Shown: in pieces, positions 46,633-56,185 of the stretch | Position numbering within the stretch: position 1 is the stretch's first letter | How the letters are laid out: each line of letters starts with the position of its first letter | NCBI GenBank assembly: GCA_035645145.1 | Contig: DASQNC010000017.1 | Location: 1 to 64,000, forward strand | Origin: Azospirillaceae bacterium | GTDB lineage: Bacteria > Pseudomonadota > Alphaproteobacteria > Azospirillales > Azospirillaceae | Length of the DNA stretch: 64,000 bases | Direction: 5' to 3' | The notes under the pieces: model-generated | What the model saw: the letters and a program-made list of their open reading frames with translations, nothing else | Database searches by the model: none | Told to the model about the DNA's origin: nothing | Translations under genes and position numbers: made by a program

Positions 46633-47508
46633 TTAGCCCCGCATGGCCTTCAGCATGGTCTCGCCCAGGAGGGCGGGGCTGTCCGACACGTGGATGCCGG
46701 CCAGCTTCATCTGCTCAACCTTGTACTCGGCGGTGTCGTTGCCACCCGAGATCACCGCACCGGCATGGCCCATGCGGCGGCCCGGCGGGGCCGTGCGGCC
46801 GGCGATGAAGCCGACCACCGGCTTCTTGGTTTTGGACGCCTTGAGGAATTCGGCGCCCTCGACCTCCTGCTGACCGCCGATTTCGCCGATCATGATGATG
46901 CCTTCGGTCTCGGGGTCGCCCAGGAACATGTCCAGCGCCTCGACGAAGTTGGTCCCGTTGACCGGGTCGCCGCCGATGCCGATGCAGGTGCTCTGCCCCA
47001 GGCCGGCCGCGGTGGTCTGGGCGACCGCCTCGTACGTCAGCGTGCCCGAGCGGGACACGATGCCGATCTTGCCGCGGCGGTGGATGTGGCCCGGCATGAT
47101 GCCGATCTTGCAGGCGTCCGGCGTGATCACACCCGGGCAGTTCGGCCCGATCAGGCGCGTCTTGGAGCCCTGCAGCTTGCGCTTGACCATGACCATGTCC
47201 AGCACCGGGATCCCCTCGGTGATGCACACCACCAGCGGGATCTCGGCCTCGACGGCCTCCATGATGGCGTCCGCCGCGAACGGGGCCGGAACGTAGATCA
47301 CCGAGGCGTTCGCCCCGGTCCGTTCCGCCGCCTCGGCCACGGTGTCGAACACCGGCAGGTCGAGGTGGGTGGTGCCGCCTTTGCCGGGCGTCACGCCGCC
47401 GACCATCTTCGTGCCGTAGGCGATCGCCTGTTCGGAATGGAAGGTCCCCTGCGCGCCGGTGAAGCCCTGGCAGATGACCTTGGTGTTCTTGTCGACGAGA
47501 ACGGCCAT
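46633..47508 (-). CDS. sucD: Succinyl-CoA synthetase alpha subunit
   Basis: A 291-residue alpha subunit of succinyl-CoA synthetase (TCA cycle; substrate-level ATP or GTP formation). The CoA-binding Rossmann motif is [16 protein letters not shown]; the phosphorylated histidine lies in [40 protein letters not shown] is another invariant block. It begins four bases after the sucC stop, so translation is coupled and the subunits are made together. Confidence 0.98.
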   Translation of the reverse strand: MAVLVDKNTKVICQGFTGAQGTFHSEQAIAYGTKMVGGVTPGKGGTTHLDLPVFDTVAEAAERTGANASVIYVPAPFAADAIMEAVEAEIPLVVCITEGIPVLDMVMVKRKLQGSKTRLIGPNCPGVITPDACKIGIMPGHIHRRGKIGIVSRSGTLTYEAVAQTTAAGLGQSTCIGIGGDPVNGTNFVEALDMFLGDPETEGIIMIGEIGGQQEVEGAEFLKASKTKKPVVGFIAGRTAPPGRRMGHAGAVISGGNDTAEYKVEQMKLAGIHVSDSPALLGETMLKAMRG

Positions 47509-47512
47509 GGCG

Positions 47513-48709
47513 TTACTTCGCCCCCTTCACGGCCTTCACGATCTTTTCCGCCGCATCGGCCAGATTGTCGGCGGATTGGATGGGCAGGCCGCTTTCGGCC
47601 AGGATCTTCTTGCCGAGGTCCACGTTCGTGCCCTCCAGCCGGACGACCAGAGGCACGTGCAGGCTGACCTCGCGCGCGGCGGCGACCACGCCTTCCGCGA
47701 TCACGTCGCAGCGCATGATGCCGCCGAAGATGTTGACCAGGATGCCTTCGACGTTCGGGTCCTTCAGGATGATCTTGAAGGCCGCCGTCACCCGCTCCTT
47801 GGTGGCGCCGCCGCCGACGTCCAGGAAGTTCGCCGGCTCACTGCCGTAGAGCTTGATGATGTCCATCGTCGCCATGGCGAGGCCTGCGCCGTTCACCATG
47901 CAGCCGATGACACCGTCCAGCTTGACGTAGTTGAGGTTGTACCGCGAGGCCTCGATCTCCGACGCGTCCTCCTCGGACTCGTCGCGCAGCTCCTCCACGT
48001 GCTTGTGGCGGTAGAGCGCGTTGTCGTCGAAGCTCATCTTGGCGTCGAGGACGATCAGCTTGCCCTCGCCGGTCACCACCAGCGGGTTGACCTCGAGAAG
48101 GGCCGCGTCGAGATCGACGAAGGCCTTGTAAAGGTTGCGCAGCAGCGTGACCGCCTCGGACACCTGCTTGCCCTGGAGGCCCAGGCCGAAGGCGATCTTC
48201 TGCGCGTGGTAGCTGCGCAGGCCGGTCAGCGGGTCGACGGCAAGCTTGACGATCTTTTCGGGATGCTTGGCGGCAACCTCCTCGATCTCCATCCCGCCCT
48301 CGGTGGAGGCGACGACGGTGACCGTGCCGGTGCCGCGGTCCACCAGCATGGAGAGGTACAGCTCGCGCTTGATGTCGCAGCCTTCCTCGACATAGAGGCG
48401 CTTCACCTCCTTGCCGTCGGGACCGGTCTGCTTGGTGACCAGCACGTGGCCGAGCATTTCGCCGGCGCTGGCCTCGACCTCGGCGACGGACTTGACGACG
48501 CGCACGCCGCCCTTGCCCTGCGGATTGTCCTTGAAGCGGCCGGCGCCCCGTCCACCCGCATGGATCTGGGACTTCACGACCCACACGGGGCCGCCCAGCT
48601 CCTTGGCGACGGAAACGGCTTCGGCGGGGGTGTACGCGACACCGCCGCGCGGCACGGTGACACCGTACTGCTTGAGCAGGCCTTTGGCCTGGTACTCGTG
48701 GATGTTCAT
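47513..48709 (-). CDS. sucC: Succinyl-CoA synthetase beta subunit
   Basis: A 398-residue ATP-grasp beta subunit. The N terminus [20 protein letters not shown] is universal; [19 protein letters not shown] and [20 protein letters not shown] carry nucleotide and magnesium contacts; [12 protein letters not shown]-like [18 protein letters not shown] precedes the C terminus. ATG 48709 is the family start; the frame is open upstream but matches nothing. In related bacteria mdh lies upstream and sucAB downstream; here a pentapeptide-repeat gene is upstream and a convergent kinase downstream. Confidence 0.97.
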   Translation of the reverse strand: MNIHEYQAKGLLKQYGVTVPRGGVAYTPAEAVSVAKELGGPVWVVKSQIHAGGRGAGRFKDNPQGKGGVRVVKSVAEVEASAGEMLGHVLVTKQTGPDGKEVKRLYVEEGCDIKRELYLSMLVDRGTGTVTVVASTEGGMEIEEVAAKHPEKIVKLAVDPLTGLRSYHAQKIAFGLGLQGKQVSEAVTLLRNLYKAFVDLDAALLEVNPLVVTGEGKLIVLDAKMSFDDNALYRHKHVEELRDESEEDASEIEASRYNLNYVKLDGVIGCMVNGAGLAMATMDIIKLYGSEPANFLDVGGGATKERVTAAFKIILKDPNVEGILVNIFGGIMRCDVIAEGVVAAAREVSLHVPLVVRLEGTNVDLGKKILAESGLPIQSADNLADAAEKIVKAVKGAK

Positions 48710-48850
48710 AGGATTTCCCGGCGGATGGCTCGCGGAATGCGGCGCACAATAGGCACCGCAAGTCGGCTGTGCAACCGGGTTATGCCCCCGGTCATGCCGG
48801 CGTGCACGCAGCCGGTCGAGCCCCGCCCCGAATCCGGGCGCGAACAAGCC

Positions 48851-50206
48851 TCAATGGCGGATCAGGCCGACCGCGTCCTGGAGGTTCGCCCCCTCCAACT
48901 CGCACCCGTCCAGCTTGGCGCCCGTCAGGTCGGCGCCCGTCAGGTCGGCGTCGCGCAGGTCCGCCCCGCGCAGGTCCGCCTCCATCAGCAGCGCATTGGC
49001 CAAATTGGCCATGCGCAGGTCGGCATCCCGCAGGGACACCAGACTGAGCCGCGCCCGGCGCAGGTTGGTCCGCCACACGTGGGACGAGGGGCCCTGGATG
49101 CGGACGGGTCCGAGATTGGCCCCGTCCAGCTTGGCGCCGGTCAGCGTGGACCGTTCGAGATTCGCCCCGCGAAGGTCGGCACGCGACAGGTCGACCCACC
49201 GCAGATCGGCCAGCGACAGGTCGGCGATCGCAAGGCTGGCCCCGTCCATGGGCACGCTGGCCAGGGTGACACAATGCAGGACGGCGGCCGAGAGCTCCAC
49301 GTTGCTCAAGGTTGTCCCGCGCATGTCGAGGCTGACGAGTTCGGCGCGCCGACCGACCTTGCCCCCGCTTTGCACCCACTGCCCGTGCTCGCCCAGCACG
49401 CCGCCCAGGTCGATCCCCTTGTCGGCGAGCGTCGCGGCCGTGATGGCGCCATCAAAGTTGACCGTCGCGGACGGTGGTCCGTCGAAGATCGCCCCGACCA
49501 GGATCGCGTTGGTGAAGCTCGCGTTGTCCAGAAGGGTGTTGGACAGGACCGCCCCCTGCAACCGCGCGCCCGACAGATTCGCCGACGACAGGTCCGCCCC
49601 TTCGAGGTCCGATCCGGTCAGATCGGCATTGGTCAGGTTGGCGTTGTTGAACTTGGCACCGCGCAGCACCGTGTCGGAAAGGTCGGTTTGCACCACGAAG
49701 GCATTGGACAGCCGGGCGCGGGTGAGGTCGGCGCCGCGCATGGAAGCCAATGTCAGTTCCGCGGAGAGCGGTTCGGGTTCCGGGGCGTGGATGCGCACAT
49801 CGCCGTCCTGGCGCCACTGGATCATGGTGCCGTCGCGCAGGTCCACCTCGATCATCACGGCGTCCTGCAGCACGGCACCGCGCAGGCAGGCCCCGCGCAT
49901 GTCCGCACGGGTCAGGTTCGCCTTCTCCAGGTTCGCCAGACGCAGATCCGCGGAATAGAGATTGGCATCGGCCAGATTCGCCCCGATCAGGCGGGTGCCG
50001 AACAGCTTGGCGCCGGTCAGATCCGCCTCGCGCAGATCGACCCGGGACAGGTCGAGGTGCGAGAGGTCGCGGAACTTGAAATTGGCACGGACACCGCCCG
50101 AAACGCCCCGAAGGTACGCGTCATGGCCGGCAAGCATAGCTGCCAGCTCCCGTTGGGAAACGACACGCCGCTTGGGATCGACCCAAGGCGAATGATCGGA
50201 CTTCAT
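48851..50206 (-). CDS. Pentapeptide-repeat protein
   Basis: A 451-residue protein made mostly of A(D/N)LxX pentapeptide repeats in two blocks (about 85-260 and 320-445), each of which should form a right-handed quadrilateral beta helix. Between them lies a non-repeat segment (about 265-315) with HGQWVQSGGKVGRRAELVSL, a linker seen in other alphaproteobacterial members. The first 80 residues (PWVDPKRRVVSQRELAAMLA, GHDAYLRG) are not repeats. ATG 50206 has GGAG eight bases upstream. Some such proteins mimic DNA and protect gyrase, but no target can be assigned here. Confidence 0.88.
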   Translation of the reverse strand: MKSDHSPWVDPKRRVVSQRELAAMLAGHDAYLRGVSGGVRANFKFRDLSHLDLSRVDLREADLTGAKLFGTRLIGANLADANLYSADLRLANLEKANLTRADMRGACLRGAVLQDAVMIEVDLRDGTMIQWRQDGDVRIHAPEPEPLSAELTLASMRGADLTRARLSNAFVVQTDLSDTVLRGAKFNNANLTNADLTGSDLEGADLSSANLSGARLQGAVLSNTLLDNASFTNAILVGAIFDGPPSATVNFDGAITAATLADKGIDLGGVLGEHGQWVQSGGKVGRRAELVSLDMRGTTLSNVELSAAVLHCVTLASVPMDGASLAIADLSLADLRWVDLSRADLRGANLERSTLTGAKLDGANLGPVRIQGPSSHVWRTNLRRARLSLVSLRDADLRMANLANALLMEADLRGADLRDADLTGADLTGAKLDGCELEGANLQDAVGLIRH

Positions 50207-50551
50207 ACAATCAACTCCAGCGGCCCCGGCCCCGAACGCAAACCCGGGCGGCGCCGCTCCATACCCCCATTGAATAGCAACCAACGGGCATTCGGTTCCA
50301 CAACAACGGCCCCGTTGCTTCCCCATGGCGGCGCTGCGTCCACATGGGTTGACTCAAAACCACTTAAGGACTAGTTTCCGCCGCCTCTGGTGCCACGCAC
50401 CCGAACGCACGAGAAGCCCACCGCACCGTCGGGGGCGACGCCAGTCCGCGAGTTTCGCGCACTGGCGCTTTTGCGTTTGGGAAATCTTGTGCGGCGCCAG
50501 GGCTGTTGCAACCGGTTCGCTCCACCCAGGTCCGCTGCGCCACGGGACAAG
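50207..50551. promoter_or_regulatory. Divergent intergenic region, pentapeptide gene / ffh
   Basis: 345 bases without a convincing gene. A promoter facing ffh is listed separately. The rest has no repeat or hairpin that stands out, and the conserved core of the small SRP RNA was not found here. Confidence 0.45.
50349..50377 (+). promoter_or_regulatory. Candidate sigma-70-type promoter of the ffh operon
   Basis: TTGACT (50349-50354) is followed after 17 bases by TAGTTT (50372-50377). It would give a leader of about 165 bases before ffh. Confidence 0.4.
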
Positions 50552-51910
50552 ATGTTCGAAGGTCTGACGGGACGGCTTGGCGATATCTTCGGGCGCCTAC
50601 GCAAACGCGGGGCGTTGACGGAAGACGACGTCAATGCGGCGCTGCGCGAAGTGCGCATTGCGCTGCTGGAGGCCGACGTTGCCCTGCCGGTGGTCAAGGC
50701 GTTCGTCCAGCAGGCCAAGGAGCGCGCGGTCGGCCAGGAGGTCCTGCGTTCGGTCACGCCCGGCCAGCAGGTGATCAAGATCGTCCACGACACGCTCGTG
50801 GACATGCTGGGCACCGAGAGCGAGGGGCTGGCCCTGTCGGCCAATCCCCCCACCATCCTGCTGATGGTCGGCCTGCAGGGATCGGGCAAGACCACCACCA
50901 CCGGCAAGATCGCGCTGCGGCTGAGGAACCGGGACCGCAAGAAGGTCCTGATGGCATCGCTGGACGTCCGCCGTCCGGCCGCACAGGAACAGCTTCGGGT
51001 TCTGGGCGAACAGGCCGGTGTCGCCACCCTGTCCATCGTCCCCGGCCAGGATCCGCTGGCGATCACCCGCCGCGCGGTCGAGACCGCCCGGCGCGAAGGC
51101 TACGACGTCCTGCTGCTGGACACCGCCGGCCGCCTGTCCATCGACGAGGAGTTGATGGCGGAGGTGGCGGCGGTGCGCGACATCGCCCGCCCGCACGAAA
51201 CACTGCTGGTCGCCGACGCCATGACCGGCCAGGACGCGGTGCAGACCGCCCAGGCCTTCGACCAGCGCGTGGGCCTGACAGGCATCGTCCTGACCCGTGT
51301 GGACGGCGATGCCCGTGGCGGCGCCGCCCTGTCCATGCGCCAGGTGACTGGCAAGCCCATCAAGCTGCTGGGCATGGGCGAAAAGCTGGAAGCGCTGGAA
51401 GGCTTCCATCCCGACCGCATCGCCGGCCGCATCCTCGGCATGGGCGACGTCGTCAGCCTGGTCGAGAAGGCCGCCGAGACCATCGACAAGGAAGAGGCCG
51501 AAAAGCTCGCCGCCAAGATGCAGGCGGGCGGCTTCGACCTGGACGACATGCTGTCCCAGCTCCGCCAGCTGAAGAAGATGGGCGGCATGTCGGGGATGCT
51601 CGGCCTGCTGCCGGGCGTGGGCAAGATCAAGGACCAGCTCAAGAACGCCAACATCGACGACAAGCTCCTGAAGCGCCAGGAAGCCATCATCCAGTCGATG
51701 ACCAAGGCGGAGCGCAAGGACGTGCGCGTCCTGAACGCATCCCGCCGCCGCCGCATCGCGGCCGGGTCCGGTACCACGGTTCAGGAGGTCAACCGCCTGC
51801 TGAAGCAGTACCAGGACATGCAGACGATGATGAAGCAGGTGAAGAAGCTGGGGAAGAAGGGCCTGATGCGCCAAGGTCTCCAGGGCCTGCTGCCGGGGCT
51901 GCGGCGATGA
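50552..51910 (+). CDS. ffh: Signal recognition particle protein Ffh
   Basis: A 452-residue SRP54-type GTPase that binds signal sequences and the small SRP RNA. The N domain starts with MFEGLTGRLGDIFGRLRKRG; the G domain has the P-loop GLQGSGKTTT (from about residue 107), DVRRPAAQEQL, LLDTAGRL and the LTRVDGDARGG motif in which the usual TKxD lysine is arginine; the methionine-rich M domain (about 300-452) has GGMSGMLGLLPGVGK and SRRRRIAAGSGTTVQEVN for RNA binding. The start gives the standard N terminus. It heads a plus-strand run with rpsP, rimM, trmD and rplS. Confidence 0.97.
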   Translation: MFEGLTGRLGDIFGRLRKRGALTEDDVNAALREVRIALLEADVALPVVKAFVQQAKERAVGQEVLRSVTPGQQVIKIVHDTLVDMLGTESEGLALSANPPTILLMVGLQGSGKTTTTGKIALRLRNRDRKKVLMASLDVRRPAAQEQLRVLGEQAGVATLSIVPGQDPLAITRRAVETARREGYDVLLLDTAGRLSIDEELMAEVAAVRDIARPHETLLVADAMTGQDAVQTAQAFDQRVGLTGIVLTRVDGDARGGAALSMRQVTGKPIKLLGMGEKLEALEGFHPDRIAGRILGMGDVVSLVEKAAETIDKEEAEKLAAKMQAGGFDLDDMLSQLRQLKKMGGMSGMLGLLPGVGKIKDQLKNANIDDKLLKRQEAIIQSMTKAERKDVRVLNASRRRRIAAGSGTTVQEVNRLLKQYQDMQTMMKQVKKLGKKGLMRQGLQGLLPGLRR

Positions 51911-52027
51911 TCCGCCCCGACCCGATCCACTCCACCGCCCCTGCATTCGACCCGCCCGGGTCGAGGCAGGGGTGGTGATCCGTCCACCCGAATAATTGCA
52001 AAATCCAACCCGAGAGGACCCTGTCAC

Positions 52028-52381
52028 ATGGCCCTGAAGATCCGATTGGCCCGCGGCGGTGCGAAGAAGCGCCCGTTCTATTCGATCGTGGTGGCGGACA
52101 GCCGCAGCCCCCGCGATGGCCGTTTCATCGAGAAGATCGGCACCTACAACCCGATGCTGGCGCGCGACAACCCGCAGCGCGTGACGCTGAACACGGACCG
52201 CGCGAAGCATTGGCTGTCGGTCGGCGCCCAGCCGACGGACCGCGTGGTCCTGTTCCTCGCCCGTGCCGAGCTGGTTCCGATGCCGGAGCGCCGCGAGAGC
52301 CCGAAGAAGTCCGCCCCGAAGGCGAAGGCCCAGGAGCGCGCGAAGGAGCGCGCCGAGGCCGAAGCCGCGGCGAACGCCTGA
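52028..52381 (+). CDS. rpsP: 30S ribosomal protein S16
   Basis: A 117-residue bS16. The ribosomal core is [20 protein letters not shown] through [12 protein letters not shown] (about 1-85); the remaining 30 residues are a Lys/Ala/Glu-rich tail ([20 protein letters not shown]), common in alphaproteobacterial S16. ATG 52028 follows GAGAGGACC. It lies 118 bases after ffh and 26 before rimM, the usual order. Confidence 0.97.
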   Translation: MALKIRLARGGAKKRPFYSIVVADSRSPRDGRFIEKIGTYNPMLARDNPQRVTLNTDRAKHWLSVGAQPTDRVVLFLARAELVPMPERRESPKKSAPKAKAQERAKERAEAEAAANA

Positions 52382-52407
52382 CATCCGGCTGACGGGCGCG
52401 GCGGGAC

Positions 52408-53028
52408 ATGACGGCGATGCCTGACAAGGCGGGCGGATCGGAGCCGGCCGGGACCAGCGACAAGGTCCTGGTGGGCGAGATCGTGGCCGCTCACGGCATC
52501 CGCGGGGCGGTGAAGCTGAAGAGCTACACCGCGGACCCCGCGGCGATCGCCGACTATTGCCCGCTGACGGACCAGACGGGCCGGCGCAATTTCCGCCTGA
52601 AGGTGGTCGGCATGGCGAAGACCACGCCCATCGCCGAGGTGGAGGGTGTTCGGGACCGCAACGCCGCCGAGGCGCTGCGCGGCACGCGGCTCTACGTGGA
52701 CCGCGACCGCCTGCCGCCCACGGACGAGGACGAGTTCTACCACGCCGACCTGATCGGGCTTCCGGTCGCGACGGCGGCGGGCGAGCCGTTCGGAAAGGTG
52801 CTGGCGGTCTACGATTTCGGAGCCGGCGACATGCTGGAGATCCGGATGCCGGACGGCCGCGTGGTGCACATGCCCTTCACCAAGGCCGCCGTCCCGGTGG
52901 TCGATGTGAAGGGCGGCCGCATCGTGGTCGACCCGCCCGCGGGCTTCCTGGATCCGCCGGAACCGCCGCCCGGCGGACGGCCGCCGGAGATGGACGACGA
53001 GGGTGCCGATCCGGAGGGGACGGAATGA
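52408..53028 (+). CDS. rimM: 16S rRNA processing protein RimM
   Basis: A 206-residue RimM that helps mature the 30S head with S19. The N-terminal RimM beta-barrel is [19 protein letters not shown], and the C-terminal PRC-barrel is [20 protein letters not shown] and [18 protein letters not shown]. An acidic/proline-rich C-terminal extension ([20 protein letters not shown]) is unusual in length. Its stop overlaps the trmD ATG by four bases (ATGA), so the two are translationally coupled. Confidence 0.96.
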   Translation: MTAMPDKAGGSEPAGTSDKVLVGEIVAAHGIRGAVKLKSYTADPAAIADYCPLTDQTGRRNFRLKVVGMAKTTPIAEVEGVRDRNAAEALRGTRLYVDRDRLPPTDEDEFYHADLIGLPVATAAGEPFGKVLAVYDFGAGDMLEIRMPDGRVVHMPFTKAAVPVVDVKGGRIVVDPPAGFLDPPEPPPGGRPPEMDDEGADPEGTE

Positions 53029-53774
53029 CCGTTGCTCCGACCAGCCCCCAGGCCGCCCATCCTCCGCAGGCCCGGCCCTGGACGGCCTCCGTCCTGACCC
53101 TGTTCCCGGAGATGTTCCCCGGCCCCCTCGGCCTGTCCCTTGCGGGCAAGGCGCTCGAGGCCGGGCTGTGGCGCATCCTCACCACCGACATCCGCGCCTT
53201 CGCGGCCGGCCGGCACCGGCAGGTGGACGACACGCCGTTCGGCGGCGGCCCCGGCATGGTGATGCGCCCGGACGTGATCGACGCGGCGGTCGAAGCCGCG
53301 CACGACCCGGCCCGGCCGCTGATCTACCTGTCGCCGCGCGGACGGCTGCTCGACCAGGCCCTGGTCAAGGAGCTGGCCGCCGGTCCCGGCGTCACCCTTC
53401 TCTGCGGCCGGTACGAGGGCGTGGACGAACGGGTGATCGAAGCCCGCGGCATGCAGGAGGTGTCGGTCGGCGACTACGTGCTTTCGGGTGGCGAACCGGC
53501 GGCCCTGTGCCTGCTGGACGCCTGCGTCCGGCTGCTGCCGGGCGTCATGGGGAACACGGAGACGGCCGGGCAGGAAAGCTTCGAGCAGGGCCTGCTGGAA
53601 CACCCGCACTACACGCGCCCGGCGGTCTGGAACGACCGGCCGGTGCCCGAGGTGCTGGTGTCCGGCCACCACGAGAAGGTGCGGACCTGGCGTCTGGCCG
53701 AAGCGGAGCGGATCACCCGCCAGCGCCGGCCGGACCTCTGGCACCGCCACCAGGCGCAACGGGCGGCGGGCTGA
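53025..53774 (+). CDS. trmD: tRNA (guanine-37-N1)-methyltransferase
   Basis: A 249-residue SPOUT methyltransferase that places m1G37 in tRNAs and prevents frameshifting. After a 20-residue Ala/Pro-rich N-terminal extension, family blocks are [50 protein letters not shown] and [14 protein letters not shown], which form the knotted SAM site; the catalytic aspartate region is [11 protein letters not shown]. It is coupled to rimM by a four-base overlap. Confidence 0.96.
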   Translation: MTVAPTSPQAAHPPQARPWTASVLTLFPEMFPGPLGLSLAGKALEAGLWRILTTDIRAFAAGRHRQVDDTPFGGGPGMVMRPDVIDAAVEAAHDPARPLIYLSPRGRLLDQALVKELAAGPGVTLLCGRYEGVDERVIEARGMQEVSVGDYVLSGGEPAALCLLDACVRLLPGVMGNTETAGQESFEQGLLEHPHYTRPAVWNDRPVPEVLVSGHHEKVRTWRLAEAERITRQRRPDLWHRHQAQRAAG

Positions 53775-53872
53775 AACCGGGCCCCGGAATAGACATGCGA
53801 AACACGGGCCGGTCCGGCTGGAACCCACGAAGCCGGGCCACCCCTCAAGAGTGAAGACGGAAGGACCAGACG

Positions 53873-54265
53873 ATGAACACCATCCAGAAGATCGAGCAGG
53901 CCGAAATCGCCCGCGTCTTGGGCGACAAGAAGGTCCCGGAATTCTCGCCCGGCGACACGGTGAAGGTGAACGTGAAGGTGGTCGAGGGTACGCGCGAGCG
54001 CATCCAGGCCTATGAGGGCGTGTGCATCGCGCGCAAGAACGCCGGCCTGAACTCCAGCTTCACGGTCCGCAAGATCTCGTACGGCGAAGGCGTGGAGCGC
54101 GTGTTCCCGCTGTACAGCCCGCGCATCGATTCCATCGAACTGGTCCGCAAGGGCGACGTCCGCCGCGCGAAGCTCTATTACCTGCGCGGCCTGCGCGGCA
54201 AGGCGGCCCGCATCAGCGAGCGCACCACCGGCCGCGGCATGGGCCGCGACGAAGCCGCCGAGTAA
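53873..54265 (+). CDS. rplS: 50S ribosomal protein L19
   Basis: A 130-residue bL19 at the interface of the ribosomal subunits. The core motif is [20 protein letters not shown] and [20 protein letters not shown], followed by [20 protein letters not shown] and the basic end [16 protein letters not shown] 53873 gives the family N terminus. It lies 98 bases after trmD and 11 bases before the next gene. Confidence 0.97.
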   Translation: MNTIQKIEQAEIARVLGDKKVPEFSPGDTVKVNVKVVEGTRERIQAYEGVCIARKNAGLNSSFTVRKISYGEGVERVFPLYSPRIDSIELVRKGDVRRAKLYYLRGLRGKAARISERTTGRGMGRDEAAE

Positions 54266-54276
54266 TCGGCGCCGCC

Positions 54277-55038
54277 ATGCTCTTCGGCGGCTTGGTCCGG
54301 TCGGTCACCCCTGCGGACAGGATGATCCTGGCCCGGGCGGCCGGCCGCCGGCTGCTCCAGGCGCATGGCGACCAGGTGCTTGCGATCGGCGTCGTGGGCG
54401 GTTCGGCCAAGCCGGAACGCCCGACGGCGCCGCTTCGCCTGTCCGCGGTCCTGAAATCGGGTCCCGCGACGTCCCACGTCTTCTTCCAGGACGGCTGCAA
54501 GCTCGTCCTGGAGGTGGCCGCGATGGACGATTGGCTCGCCACGGCGGGCCGGATGGATCTGGACTGGCCCCTGCGCGGGCCGCAGTTCCACGACGTCACC
54601 CTCCTGTTGGAAACCGGCGACACCTTCATCGAACTCGCCAAGGCCGAAGCCGAGCGCGAGGCGCACGGCTTGGCCGAAGCGCTGGCCGAAGCCCTGTCGG
54701 GCGAGGTGGCCGAACGGGCATTGGACCTGTTCCATGCCGCCGATCGGCCCGATCCCGTCCGGATGGCCACCGCCCTGCCCCTGCTGGCGTGGGCCCTGGG
54801 ACGGCTGGTGGCGCTCGCCAACCTTCATGTCTTCCGCGACCCGGCGGATTGGCCCGCGGAGACCGCGGGGCTGATCCAGGCGCCCGAAGGATGGGCCCCC
54901 TTCCGGGATGCCCTCGCGGCGCAACCGGCAGCCGACCCGTCGGTTGCCGTGGATGCGGCGCGCACGGTCCTGAACGGCCTGCCGGGATGGCTGCGGGCGC
55001 TGGGTGCGACCACGCCCGCGGACTTCCCGCACGCCTGA
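54277..55038 (+). CDS. Kanamycin-nucleotidyltransferase-fold protein lacking catalytic residues
   Basis: A 253-residue protein that aligns along its first half with KNTase (ANT(4')): DRMILARAAGRRLLQAHGDQ and VLAIGVVGGSAK match its helix-strand opening, and DLDWPLRGPQFHDVTLLLET matches its DWPLTHGQFFSI block. The KNTase metal-binding pair in SDIEM falls, without gaps, on L53 and L55, and the conserved GS is shifted (G42-S43). A helical C-terminal half follows (WALGRLVALANLHVF). It therefore looks like a catalytically dead member of the Pol-beta superfamily. It lies 11 bases after rplS, so it is probably expressed with the ribosomal operon. The similarity is judged by eye. Confidence 0.72.
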   Translation: MLFGGLVRSVTPADRMILARAAGRRLLQAHGDQVLAIGVVGGSAKPERPTAPLRLSAVLKSGPATSHVFFQDGCKLVLEVAAMDDWLATAGRMDLDWPLRGPQFHDVTLLLETGDTFIELAKAEAEREAHGLAEALAEALSGEVAERALDLFHAADRPDPVRMATALPLLAWALGRLVALANLHVFRDPADWPAETAGLIQAPEGWAPFRDALAAQPAADPSVAVDAARTVLNGLPGWLRALGATTPADFPHA

Positions 55039-55112
55039 TCGCCGGCGGGCCCGGGGTCGGGCACCGACGGACCAAGGGTTCCAATCGCCGCGCAAGCCGT
55101 TAAGCTGCCGGC

Positions 55113-56054
55113 ATGACCGACATCGACCGCTCCCGGATCGCCGCCGCCGCCCGCCGCATCGCGGGCCATGTCCGCGAAACCCCAGTGCTGCATCTGGGCG
55201 AAGGCGCCTTCGGGGCGCCCGGCCCGGTTTCGCTGAAACTGGAACTGCTGCAGCATTCCGGATCCTTCAAGGCGCGGGGCGCTTTCAACGCCCTGCTGTC
55301 CGGCGGGGTGCCCGCGGCCGGTGCCATCGCCGCGTCGGGCGGAAACCACGGCGCCGCCGTCGCCTTCGCCGCGCGCAGCCTGGGCGTGAAGGCCGAGATC
55401 TTCGTTCCCGCCCTGGCGCCCGCGGCCAAGGTTGCCCGGCTCCGGGCCTATGGCGCCGAGGTGACGGTCGGCGGCGTGGACTATGCCGAGGCCCGCGCCG
55501 CGGCCGCGGCGCGCCAGGCGGCGACCGGGGCGCTTTGGGTGGACGCCTACGATGCCGAAACCACCGTCGCCGGCCAGGGCACCGTCGCGCGGGAGTGGGA
55601 GGCGCAGGCGCCCGACCTCGACACGGTCCTGGTGGCCGTCGGCGGCGGCGGGCTGATCGGGGGCATCGCGTCCTGGTACCGGAATTCCGTCAAGGTGGTG
55701 GCGGTGGAGACCGAGGGCTGCCCCACCCTGCACGCCGCCCGCGCGGCCGGTGGCCCGGTGGTCCTGGACTCCGTGTCCGGCGTGGCCGCCGACAGCCTGG
55801 GCGCCCGCCGCATCGGCGATGTGCCCTTTGCCGCCAACCCGTTCATCGCCGACAGCGTGCTGGTGCCCGACGCGGCGGTGCGCGAAGCCCAGCGGGCCCT
55901 GTGGGCGGCCTGCCAGATCGTGGCGGAGCCCGGCGGGGCCACGGCGCTGGCCGCCCTTGTTTCCGGCGCCTACCGGCCGGCCAAGGGCGAGCGGGTCGGG
56001 GTTTTGGTCTGCGGGGCCAACTGCGATCCCGCCAGCGTGACCGGCAACGGTTAG
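55113..56054 (+). CDS. Threonine/serine dehydratase-like PLP enzyme
   Basis: A 313-residue fold-type II PLP enzyme of the threonine/serine dehydratase group. The Schiff-base lysine is K53 in GSFKARGAFN; the phosphate-binding glycine loop is GGGGLIGG; ASGGNHGAAVAFAARSLGV is the substrate-anion loop. There is no C-terminal regulatory (ACT) domain, so it is the catabolic or racemase-like type. The substrate, threonine, serine or another hydroxy amino acid, is not fixed. It lies between the KNTase-like gene and leuC, with no overlap. Confidence 0.9.
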   Translation: MTDIDRSRIAAAARRIAGHVRETPVLHLGEGAFGAPGPVSLKLELLQHSGSFKARGAFNALLSGGVPAAGAIAASGGNHGAAVAFAARSLGVKAEIFVPALAPAAKVARLRAYGAEVTVGGVDYAEARAAAAARQAATGALWVDAYDAETTVAGQGTVAREWEAQAPDLDTVLVAVGGGGLIGGIASWYRNSVKVVAVETEGCPTLHAARAAGGPVVLDSVSGVAADSLGARRIGDVPFAANPFIADSVLVPDAAVREAQRALWAACQIVAEPGGATALAALVSGAYRPAKGERVGVLVCGANCDPASVTGNG

Positions 56055-56120
56055 GCCCGGGGCGGCTGAGCCCGCGGCCGCGCCGTCCGGGCGTGGATGG
56101 CGGCCATGCGGAGGGGCGGC

Positions 56121-56149
56121 TTGTGGGCGGCCGGTCCGATCTTTATGTT
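56121..56149 (+). promoter_or_regulatory. Candidate promoter of leuC
   Basis: TTGTGG (56121-56126), a 17-base spacer and TATGTT (56144-56149) lie 37 bases before the leuC start. The -10 is good, the -35 moderate. Confidence 0.35.
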
Positions 56150-56185
56150 CTGACATCCCATCGCGCAAGATTTGAACGATAGGTC

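Noticed and set aside
50384-50551. A small SRP RNA upstream of ffh
   Set aside because: The conserved GGUCAGGUCCGGAAGGAAGCAG-type core was not found.
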